Assembly (NCBI GenBank): GCA_964447335.1 | Contig: CAYUSA010000083.1 | Location: 1 to 8,559, forward strand | Direction: 5' to 3' | Length of the DNA stretch: 8,559 bases | From: HRBIN12 sp964447335 | GTDB lineage: Bacteria; Actinomycetota; UBA4738; HRBIN12 | Made by a program: the position numbers and the translations under genes | The notes under the pieces: model-generated | Database searches by the model: none | Seen by the model: the letters and a program-made list of their open reading frames with translations, nothing else | Told to the model about the DNA's origin: nothing | Shown: positions 1 to 5,641 of the stretch, in pieces | How the letters are laid out: every line of letters starts with the position of its first letter | Position numbering within the stretch: position 1 is the first letter of the stretch

Positions 1-741
1 CAGGGCCGCCGCGCCGGCCCGTAGGGCGTCAACGCCGCTCTCGTCGCCGCCGAGCGCGGCCTCCGCGACCGCCGCGAGCTCCAGGAGCCGCTCGGCGTGG
101 GCGAGGCGCGCCTCCTCGGCCTCGAGCTCGGCCCGCTCCCCCGGGCGTGGCGCCGCCGCCTCGATCTCGCGGACCTGGTAGGCGAGCAGGTCGAGCTCGC
201 GCTCACGCTCGCGCGCGCCGGCCGCGAGGTCCTCGAGTCGCCCCCGGAACTCGCGGAGTCGCGCGTGGGTCTCCTGGAACGATGCGAGGGTGCCCAGGTG
301 CCGCGCGCCGGCGAAGCGGTCGAGGAACTCGGTCTGGGCGGCGGCCGACAGGAGACGGAGTCCCTGGTGCTGGCCGTGGGCCTCGACCATGCCCGCGCCG
401 AGCTCGGCGAGCGCGGACACGGGTGCGAGCTCTCCGCCGATCCGCGCCGAGCTCCGCCCGTCGGCGCTCACACGGCGGCCGAGCACGACCTCGCCGTCCT
501 GCCCCCACCCGCCCTCGAGCGCAGCAGGGGTGGCGTCGAACCTGGCCTGGACCGCGGCCGCCTCGGACCCCACCCGCACGAGCGTCGAGCTCCCCCGCTG
601 CCCGAGCGCGAGCGCGAGCCCGACCGTCACCATCGTCTTGCCGGCCCCGGTCTCGCCGGTGAGCACGTTCAGGCCCGGATGGAGCTCGAGATCGATGTCG
701 TCGATGACACCGAGACCGCGGATGTGCAGCTCGTGGAGCAC
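1..741 (-). CDS. recN: DNA repair protein RecN (3' end outside the window)
   Basis: RecN is an SMC-like ATPase that acts early in recombinational repair of double-strand breaks. The window holds the first 247 codons, so the C-terminal half (rest of the coiled coil, signature motif, Walker B) lies off the left edge. The N-terminus reads MLHELHIRGLGVIDDIDLEL, as in the family. Walker A is GETGAGKT at residues 29-36; many RecN proteins have Ser as the last residue, and Thr is an acceptable substitute. The family motif HGQHQ is at 122-126, and YQVREIEAA at 188-196 opens the charged coiled-coil arm. I chose the GTG at 741 because AGGATC lies about 8 nt upstream and the protein then starts where RecN usually does. 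An in-frame GTG at 765, directly after the nadK stop, would add eight residues and has no ribosome-binding site. It is the last gene of the minus-strand block and is probably co-transcribed with nadK, 24 nt upstream. Confidence 0.96.
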   Translation of the reverse strand, partial: MLHELHIRGLGVIDDIDLELHPGLNVLTGETGAGKTMVTVGLALALGQRGSSTLVRVGSEAAAVQARFDATPAALEGGWGQDGEVVLGRRVSADGRSSARIGGELAPVSALAELGAGMVEAHGQHQGLRLLSAAAQTEFLDRFAGARHLGTLASFQETHARLREFRGRLEDLAAGARERERELDLLAYQVREIEAAAPRPGERAELEAEEARLAHAERLLELAAVAEAALGGDESGVDALRAGAAAL

Positions 742-765
742 GGTCCGGATCCTAGCCCGCGCCAC

Positions 766-1632
766 TCACACGGCGGGCCCGAGGTTGCCGGGATCCTCGC
801 CCGGGAGACCGAACTTCTCGCGCACGAGCGCGTGGAAGTCCGGCGCGTCGCCGCGCCGCACGAGCAGCGCGGGCGCGGGCGCCCGCCCGATGCGCACGCT
901 CGCGCCGATCGGCAGCTCGAGGCTCTCGCGGCCGTCGGCGGAGATGAGCCCGTCCTCGTCGCCCACGACCTCGAGCGTGACGCGCTCGGCGGCCTCCAGG
1001 ACCAGCGAGCGGTCGAACACCATGTGCGCGGCGACGGGCGTGACGACGAGGCAGGGGATCGTCGGCGTGACGATCGGCCCGCCGCCGGAGAACGAGTAGG
1101 CCGTCGAGCCGGTCGGGGTGGCCACGATGACGCCGTCGGCCGAGAACGTCGTCACGTACACGTCGTCCACGAACACCGCGAGCCGAACCAGGCGGTGCCG
1201 AGCCTTCTTCTCGACGATGACCTCGTTCAGCGCCCACATCGGCTCGAGCGCGGTCGAGCCCACGGCCTCGGCGACGACGGCGATCCGCTCCTCGATCCGC
1301 GCCGTGCCGTCGAGCACCCGCTGCAGGAGCGCCGGCGCCTCGTCGGGCTCGGCCTCGGTGAGGAACCCGAGCCGCCCGACCTTGACGCCCAGGATCGGGC
1401 ACGTCACGCGGGAGGCGACGTGGGCGGCGTGCAGGAAGGTCCCGTCGCCCCCGACCGACACGATGAGGTCGAGACCCTCCGCGAAGGCCCTCGCCCGCTC
1501 GGCATCCTCGGTGCTCTCGTCGCGGAACCAGCGGCACTCGATGCCGCGCTCCTCGAGCCAGCCGACCAGACGGTCGGCCGCGAAATGGGCCGCCTCCCGA
1601 TCCGGATGCACCACGAACCCGACGCGCTTCAT
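766..1632 (-). CDS. nadK: NAD kinase (ATP/polyphosphate-NAD kinase)
   Basis: Cytoplasmic enzyme that phosphorylates NAD to NADP at the 2' hydroxyl of the adenosine ribose. The 288-residue product has the usual length and all diagnostic motifs: GGDGT at 61-65 (phosphate donor site), NE at 136-137, ATPTGSTAYSFSGGGP at 171-186 (the glycine-rich conserved region) and SADGRESLEL near 231-240. The ATG start at 1632 overlaps the tlyA stop as ATGA. GGAGGGG lies 4 nt upstream, inside the end of tlyA, which fits translational coupling. Actinobacterial enzymes of this type can often use polyphosphate as well as ATP (the gene is also called ppnK); the sequence does not settle which donor is used here. 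The order tlyA-nadK-recN is a classic actinobacterial linkage. Confidence 0.97.
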   Translation of the reverse strand: MKRVGFVVHPDREAAHFAADRLVGWLEERGIECRWFRDESTEDAERARAFAEGLDLIVSVGGDGTFLHAAHVASRVTCPILGVKVGRLGFLTEAEPDEAPALLQRVLDGTARIEERIAVVAEAVGSTALEPMWALNEVIVEKKARHRLVRLAVFVDDVYVTTFSADGVIVATPTGSTAYSFSGGGPIVTPTIPCLVVTPVAAHMVFDRSLVLEAAERVTLEVVGDEDGLISADGRESLELPIGASVRIGRAPAPALLVRRGDAPDFHALVREKFGLPGEDPGNLGPAV

Positions 1633-2429
1633 GCGGCCCCTCCGATCACGCGAGCCTCGGCGATCGCCGCGCCGACGTCGCGCATCCCCGTCGCGCGCCC
1701 GCTCACGACGTGGAGCGGGAACTCCACGTTGCCGGCAGGACCCGGCAGGGGCGAGGGGATCACGGCGACCGGCGTGAGCCCGGCCTCACGGCAGGTCTCG
1801 GCTACGCCCTCGATCGCCCTGCGCCATACCTCCGGATCGCGCACGACACCGCCGCGGCCGACGTCTGCCGGCCCGGCCTCGAACTGCGGCTTCACGAGCA
1901 GGACGAGCTCGGCGCTCGGAGCCGCGACGAGCGCGAGCGCGGGCACGACGAGCGAGAGCGAGATGAACGACAGGTCGGCAACCACGAGGCTCGGTTCGAA
2001 CGGCAGGTCCGATGGCCGCAGGTCGCGCGCGTTCGTTCGGTCGAGCACCGTGACGCGGGCGTCGGACCGCAGGGACCACGCGAGCAGGCCGTAGCCGACG
2101 TCCACCGCGGCCACCCGAGCCGCGCCGCGACGCAGCAGGCAGTCGGTGAAGCCACCCGTGGAGGCCCCGACGTCCAGGCAATCACGACCGGTCGCGTCGA
2201 TGCCGAATCGCTCGAGGGCGGCGTCGAGCTTCTCCCCCCCACGCGACACGAAGCGCCGAGGCGGAGCCGCGAGCTCCACCGGCTCCGCCGCCGCGACGAG
2301 CGTCGAGGGTTTCTCGGCCGCGCGCCCACCGACCAAGACGAGGCCGTCACGCACGGCGGCCTCTGCCTCGGCCTGCGAGCCGACCAAGCCGCGCCGGACG
2401 AGCTCCGCGTCCAGCCGTCGCCGGGTCAC
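1629..2429 (-). CDS. tlyA: TlyA family rRNA (cytidine-2'-O)-methyltransferase
   Basis: SAM-dependent 2'-O-methyltransferase of the S4-FtsJ type. In mycobacteria TlyA methylates 23S C1920 and 16S C1409 (E. coli numbering), and loss of it gives capreomycin resistance. With the GTG start at 2429 the protein is 266 residues and begins MTRRRLDAELVRRGL, aligning with the mycobacterial N-terminus. The S4 RNA-binding domain covers about 1-58, the linker FVSRGGEKL about 60-68, and the SAM-binding loop DVGASTGGF 86-94. The catalytic tetrad appears intact as K67, D152, K180 and E236. This is a uniform offset of two from K69/D154/K182/E238 of M. tuberculosis TlyA as I recall them. The frame stays open a further 52 codons upstream, but that stretch is Pro/Arg-rich and antiparallel to nothing conserved; it overlaps the preceding gene. 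No clear Shine-Dalgarno is seen, so translation probably relies on coupling to the gene ending 10 nt upstream. The 3' end overlaps nadK by 4 nt. Despite the old haemolysin name, an rRNA methylase is the supported role. Confidence 0.95.
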   Translation of the reverse strand: MTRRRLDAELVRRGLVGSQAEAEAAVRDGLVLVGGRAAEKPSTLVAAAEPVELAAPPRRFVSRGGEKLDAALERFGIDATGRDCLDVGASTGGFTDCLLRRGAARVAAVDVGYGLLAWSLRSDARVTVLDRTNARDLRPSDLPFEPSLVVADLSFISLSLVVPALALVAAPSAELVLLVKPQFEAGPADVGRGGVVRDPEVWRRAIEGVAETCREAGLTPVAVIPSPLPGPAGNVEFPLHVVSGRATGMRDVGAAIAEARVIGGAA

Positions 2430-2439
2430 GTCGTCGGGG

Positions 2440-2826
2440 TCAGGCGGCGGGGCCGGCCGCGGGTGCGGGTGCGGCGGGCGCCGGCTTCGCCGAGGGCCGC
2501 TTGGCGGCGGTGCGCTTCTTGGCGGTGGTGCGCTTCGGCGTGCCCCCGGGGCGCCCGAGCTCGCGCACGCGCTTCTTGAGGGCATCGACCTCGTCGCGGC
2601 TCGCGACCCCGATCGTGGAGAGCTGAGAGCGCACCTCGCTGCGGACGAGGTCCGAGATCCGCTGCCGGTTCTTGTTCGACCACTCCAGGAGGTCCTGCGC
2701 GGCCTTGGAGACCTGCTCCTTGCCCTCCCCCCGCATGACCGAGCGCGCCAGCTCTTGCGCCTTCGCGGGCGAGAGCTTGCCGACCGCTGCTTCCATGAAC
2801 TTGCGGATGTCCGCGATACTCGTCAT
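2440..2826 (-). CDS. phasin-like coiled-coil protein with Lys/Ala/Pro-rich tail
   Basis: A 128-residue protein of unknown function. Residues 1-90 are predicted helical. The segment VSKAAQDLLEWSNKNRQRI (39-57) and the coil SRDEVDALKKRVRELG (76-91) resemble the phasin-like family COG3937 and, more loosely, UbiK/YqiC-type coils. Residues 96-128 form a low-complexity Lys/Arg/Ala/Pro tail (PKRTTAKKRTAAKRPSAKPA) like that of histone H1 or the nucleoid-binding PHA-granule protein PhaF. No membrane segment or signal peptide is seen. The ATG at 2826 is supported by GGAAGGA at 2839-2833, 6 nt upstream. It sits between the HAD phosphatase and tlyA, where M. tuberculosis has the small protein Rv1693. No PHA synthesis gene is visible, so a PHA role is not implied; binding of nucleic acid or ribosomes through the basic tail is inference. 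The upstream reading frame is open without a stop, so a fusion with the HAD protein is formally possible. Confidence 0.85.
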   Translation of the reverse strand: MTSIADIRKFMEAAVGKLSPAKAQELARSVMRGEGKEQVSKAAQDLLEWSNKNRQRISDLVRSEVRSQLSTIGVASRDEVDALKKRVRELGRPGGTPKRTTAKKRTAAKRPSAKPAPAAPAPAAGPAA

Positions 2827-2862
2827 CGCTCTTCCTTCCGGGCCGGATCCACCCCAAGGATA
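2827..2862 (-). promoter_or_regulatory. candidate promoter and ribosome-binding site of the phasin-like gene
   Basis: On the minus strand TATCCT (2862-2857) is a good -10 hexamer, followed about 20 nt later by the Shine-Dalgarno GGAAGGA (2839-2833) and the ATG at 2826. No convincing -35 box is seen. The surrounding 110 nt have much lower third-position GC in the open frame than the flanking genes, as expected of an untranslated spacer. The ribosome-binding site is strong evidence for the start; the promoter is a weak call. Confidence 0.4.
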
Positions 2863-3685
2863 CCCCTCCGCCGGAGCCGTCCCGGGGCCCCTCTTGCTCC
2901 GCGGGGAGCCCTCGGCGAGCAGCACCGAGACGTCCGGGCCAACGAAGGTCGGATGGCACGATGAGGCGGTCGCGCCCGCACGCGTCGTCACGCCCGAGAG
3001 CACCAGCAGGCAGTCCCAGCCGAGCGCGAGGGCACCGGCGATGTCGGTCTCGATGCGGTCTCCGACCACGAGCGGCCGCTTCCCGCCCACACGCCGGAGC
3101 ACCGCGAGGTACAGCGGCGGATGGGGCTTGCCGACCACCTCGGGCTCGATCCCGGTCGTGGCGGTGAGGGCGGCGAGGATCGCGCCCGCGCCGGGCCACA
3201 GGCCCTCGGGCGCCGGGAACGAGCGATCCGCGTTCGTGGCGACGAAGTGCGCCCCGCGCTGGATCAGCAGCGAGGCCGTGCGGAGCTTCGCGTAGGTCAC
3301 CTCGCGGTCCCAGCCGACGACGACGTGATCGGCGGTCGCCGGCTCTCCGTCCAGGACCGCGATCCCCGCCTCCGAGAGCGCCTCGCGGATGCCCCGCTCC
3401 CCCACGACGTACGCCGTGCCGCCGCCGCGGCCCGCCAGCAGGTCCGCGGTGGCGAGGGCCGAGGTGACAACCTCGGCCGGCTCGGCCTGGAAGCCGTGAC
3501 CGGTGAGCTTGTCGGTCCACCGCACGAGGCGTTCGGGCCGAGTTGTTCGTGACGAAGGCGATCCGGTGGCCGGCGGCGCGGAGCGCCGCAAGGGTCTCCG
3601 GCGCACCGGCGATCGCCTCGTCGCCTCGGAAGAGCACGCCGTCGAGGTCGAACAGGATCGCGTCGTACCCATCGGCGAGGCGCAT
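2827..3685 (-). pseudogene. HAD-IIA family phosphatase (NagD/Rv1692-like), frameshifted in this sequence
   Basis: HAD-superfamily phosphatase with a C2 cap. The M. tuberculosis neighbour in this position, Rv1692, was reported as a glycerol-3-phosphate phosphatase, so a phospholipid-turnover role is plausible. All catalytic motifs are present but in two frames. From the ATG at 3685: FDLDGVL (motif I, D13 and D15) and VTNNS (motif II, T46). One base out of phase, from about 3540 on: PERLVRWTDKLTGHGF, the cap, GKPHPP (motif III Lys near 3129) and GDRIETD (motif IV near 3063-3043). The switch is at about 3532-3545 and fits a loss of 2 nt (or 5 or 8) or a gain of 1 nt. With all motifs conserved, an assembly error or very recent mutation is more likely than old decay. 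The start overlaps the TPR stop as TGATG. The family's core ends near 2935; the frame then runs without a stop into the phasin-like gene, so the 3' boundary given here is nominal. Confidence 0.85.
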
Positions 3686-4065
3686 CAGACCCCCAGCCGG
3701 GCGAGCGCGCGCTGGTAGTCCTCGACGCCGGGGCGCATCGCGACCGCGAGCTTCAGGTGCGCGAGCGCCCGACCGCGCTCCCCGGTCCGCTCGCACGCGA
3801 GGGCAAGGGCGAAGTGCGCGTAGTCGTTCGCTGGGTCGATCTGGACCGCCTTGGCGAACTCGCGCCTTGCGCGACCGGCCAGACCCGCCATGAACAGCGC
3901 GCGTCCGAGCGCCTCGCGGACGGAGCCCTTCTCCGGCTCCAGCAGCTTCGCGCGAGAGAGCACCACGGCCGCCTGGTGCGGGTGCCCGTCACGGAGCAGC
4001 CCGACGCCTCGTGAGAACAGGTCGTAGGCAGCATCGGGCTCGTGGTCGGGACGTCTGCTATACAA
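3685..4065 (-). CDS. small tetratricopeptide-repeat protein (Rv1691-like position)
   Basis: A 126-residue helical protein with about three TPR units. DAAYDLFSRGVGLL (about 11-24) opens the first. AAVVLSRAKLLEPEKGSVRE (32-51) and EFAKAVQIDPANDYAHFALA (69-88) carry the typical TPR spacing and the Pro at repeat ends; HLKLAVAMRP (103-112) is the last. TPR folds are protein-interaction scaffolds; the partner is unknown, but the gene heads the conserved TPR-HAD-small protein-tlyA-nadK-recN block. The start is uncertain. I chose the TTG at 4065 because MYSRRPDHEPDAAY resembles family N-termini. GTG at 4086 or 4149 would extend into the divergent DUF1015 gene, and none of the three has a Shine-Dalgarno. 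TAAGGT at 4153-4148 (minus) is a weak candidate -10. The stop overlaps the HAD start by one base. Confidence 0.85.
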   Translation of the reverse strand: MYSRRPDHEPDAAYDLFSRGVGLLRDGHPHQAAVVLSRAKLLEPEKGSVREALGRALFMAGLAGRARREFAKAVQIDPANDYAHFALALACERTGERGRALAHLKLAVAMRPGVEDYQRALARLGV

Positions 4066-4070
4066 GTCGC
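4056..4070 (+). promoter_or_regulatory. candidate extended -10, leaderless promoter of the DUF1015 gene
   Basis: TGC followed by TATACA (4059-4064) forms an extended -10. It lies exactly 6 nt before the GTG at 4071, placing the predicted transcription start on or next to the start codon. No -35 box and no Shine-Dalgarno are visible. The element lies within the first codons of the divergent TPR gene. The call rests on pattern only; TATACA lacks the consensus final T. Confidence 0.45.
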
Positions 4071-5249
4071 GTGTCCAGGGTCTCACCGTTCGTTGGGCTG
4101 CTCTTCGACCAAGCGCGTGTCGGCTCGCTCGACCTGGTGACCACCCCACCTTACGACGTCATCTCGCCCGCGGAGCAGCGCTGCTTCTGCGACGCGAGCC
4201 CCTACAACGTGATCCGCCTCGAGCTCGGGCAGGAACGCCCGGGGGACGACGACGCCCACAACAAGTACCGTCGCGCGGCCGAGGACTTCCGCAGCTGGCG
4301 CGACCAGGGTGTGCTCGCACCGACCGAGGGGCCTGCCTACTACGGGTACGAGATGCGCTTCCGCTATCAGGGTCGGCCCCGGCGCCTGCGAGGGCTGATC
4401 TGCGCGGTCGAGCTCGAGGACTGGGGCGGCTCGATCCTGCCGCACGAGCGGACGATGAAGGGTCCCGTCGAGGACCGCCTCCGACTCATGCGCGCGGTGA
4501 ACGCCAACCTCTCGTGCATCCAGGCCGTGTTCACCGGACCCCTCGCGCCGTTCGGCGCGCTCCTGGAGGAGGCGGGCGGTCGCACCCCCGACCGAGCCGC
4601 GACCGACGAGAGCGGCGTGGAGCATCGGCTGTGGGTCCTCGAGCCGCCCGAGGACGTCGCGGAGTGGCTCGCCGGCGAGTCGCTCATGATCGCCGACGGT
4701 CATCACCGCTACACGATGTCGCTGCGCTACCGGGACGAGATGCGCGAGACCCACGGTCCCGGCCCGTGGGACCACGTCATGATGCTGCTCGTGGACGCCG
4801 CGGCCGAGCAGCCGCCGGTGCTCCCGTACCACCGCCTCCTCGTCGAGGGCGAGCCGTCCGAGAACGGCACGCGCGTCCGCGACCTCGAGGAGATCCTCGA
4901 CGCCGTGGACGACGAGCGCCTCGTCTACGGGCTCGTCACCGGCCGAGACGGCGTGCTGATGCATCGCGTCGCCGAGCTCGACGCCGCCCCGCCCGTCGTC
5001 TGCGCGCTGCACGAGCAGGTGCTCGCCGGCATCGACGAGCACCTGCGGTTCACGCACGACGCCGTCGAGGCGGAGCAGGCCGTCCGCAGCGGCGCGGCCG
5101 TCGCCGCCTACGTGTTGCCGCCGACGGACGCGATCCGGATCCGCGAGGTGATCGACCGCGGCGACCGCCTGCCGCAGAAGTCGACGTTCTTCTGGCCGAA
5201 GCCGCGCTCGGGCATGGTCATCCGCCCGCTCGACCTCGGCACGAGCTGA
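4071..5249 (+). CDS. DUF1015 family protein
   Basis: A 392-residue soluble protein of the DUF1015 family, complete in length. Diagnostic motifs in order: PPYDVI at 26-31, SPYNVIRLEL at 43-52, LPHERTMKGPVEDRL at 123-137, ADGHHRYTMSLRYRDE at 208-223, VLPYHRLL at 250-257 and LPQKSTFFWPKPRSGMVI at 367-384. The family is related to the ParB/sulfiredoxin-like fold. I recall that some members have been reported to phosphorylate free serine, but I am not certain of this and would not assign it here. The conserved His, Arg and Asp residues (HERT, DGHHRY) are the likely active-site residues. The GTG at 4071 is chosen because the protein then starts MSRVSPFVGL, as family members do; an upstream ATG at 4011 would add 20 residues overlapping the divergent TPR gene. 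The stop abuts that of the convergent SSB-like gene. Confidence 0.93.
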   Translation: MSRVSPFVGLLFDQARVGSLDLVTTPPYDVISPAEQRCFCDASPYNVIRLELGQERPGDDDAHNKYRRAAEDFRSWRDQGVLAPTEGPAYYGYEMRFRYQGRPRRLRGLICAVELEDWGGSILPHERTMKGPVEDRLRLMRAVNANLSCIQAVFTGPLAPFGALLEEAGGRTPDRAATDESGVEHRLWVLEPPEDVAEWLAGESLMIADGHHRYTMSLRYRDEMRETHGPGPWDHVMMLLVDAAAEQPPVLPYHRLLVEGEPSENGTRVRDLEEILDAVDDERLVYGLVTGRDGVLMHRVAELDAAPPVVCALHEQVLAGIDEHLRFTHDAVEAEQAVRSGAAVAAYVLPPTDAIRIREVIDRGDRLPQKSTFFWPKPRSGMVIRPLDLGTS

Positions 5250-5567
5250 TCACGCCTCGGCCGGCACCTCCAGCTTCTTGATCCCCATCGCCACCACCTC
5301 CGTGAGGCTCCGAGCTCCGGCTCCGCTCCGGTAGAACCGCCGGACCAGCTGGCCGTGGACCAAAACGTCGTCGCCCTTCGCGATACCCTTCAGGGCTCGC
5401 TTGCCGACGTCGCGATGCCACGCCGCAACCGGGAGGGGGAGGAGGCGCTTTCCGGCCTCCGGAACGGAGAGTCGAAGCTCGGTGACCTCGTCGCCCGACG
5501 GCATCCGCCGCTCGACCGGATCCGCCGCCACCGTGCCGGCGAGCACGACGACATTGACCGTCACCAT
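5250..5567 (-). CDS. short single-stranded-DNA-binding (SSB/OB-fold) protein
   Basis: A 105-residue protein consisting of one OB fold of the SSB type. Family features: NVVVLAGTVAADPVERRMPS (5-24), LRLSVPE (31-37), a hydrophobic LPVAAWHRDVGKRALKGIAK stretch (45-64), KGDDVLVHGQLVRRFYRSG (64-82) and a final strand LTEVVAMGIKKLEV (88-101). It ends in VPAEA with no Gly/Pro-rich linker and no acidic C-terminal tip, the element housekeeping SSB uses to recruit partner proteins. It is therefore probably a paralogue rather than the main replication SSB, which in bacteria usually sits with rpsF and rpsR. The ATG at 5567 has a strong ribosome-binding site, GGGAGGG at 5578-5572, 4 nt upstream. It is divergent from the MBL-fold gene and convergent with DUF1015. 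Binding of single-stranded DNA is likely from the family; a specific role is unknown. Confidence 0.88.
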   Translation of the reverse strand: MVTVNVVVLAGTVAADPVERRMPSGDEVTELRLSVPEAGKRLLPLPVAAWHRDVGKRALKGIAKGDDVLVHGQLVRRFYRSGAGARSLTEVVAMGIKKLEVPAEA

Positions 5568-5597
5568 CCGACCCTCCCTTCCCTGTGCTGCGTCGCG

Positions 5598-5606
5598 ACG
5601 CTAGCA
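5598..5606 (-). promoter_or_regulatory. candidate extended -10 of the SSB-like gene
   Basis: The minus strand reads TGC TAGCGT, an extended -10 with the hexamer at 5603-5598. It would start transcription near 5591 and give a leader of roughly 24 nt that contains the GGGAGGG ribosome-binding site. No -35 box is seen. Weak, pattern-only call. Confidence 0.3.
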
Positions 5607-5629
5607 CCCGGGGCTGACATCCCCGCCGC

Positions 5630-5641
5630 TAGACTCGACCC
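5630..5641 (+). promoter_or_regulatory. candidate leaderless promoter of the MBL-fold gene
   Basis: TAGACT (5630-5635) is a TANNNT-type -10 hexamer exactly 6 nt before the ATG at 5642, so the predicted transcript begins at the start codon. No Shine-Dalgarno is present upstream. No -35 is recognisable; CTGACA at 5614-5619 is too close to serve. The geometry equals that of the DUF1015 and second TPR genes. Confidence 0.42.

Noticed and set aside
1..766. Frequent GAGCTCGA-like words as a possible dispersed motif
   Set aside because: They arise from Glu-Leu-Glu and Ala-Leu codon choice in GC-rich coding sequence and show no regular spacing or strand bias.
97..2094. Open frame of 665 codons on the plus strand
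   Set aside because: It lies antisense to recN, nadK and tlyA, which carry clear family motifs. Its translation is Arg/Glu/His-rich with no recognisable domain, and such open frames are normal opposite high-GC genes.
3529..3550. Programmed ribosomal frameshifting in the HAD gene
   Set aside because: No slippery heptamer, no stop codon at the shift point and no evident downstream stimulatory structure; an indel is a simpler explanation.
4083..5057. Open frame of 324 codons on the minus strand
   Set aside because: It is exactly antisense to DUF1015, whose motifs are complete, and has no domain of its own.
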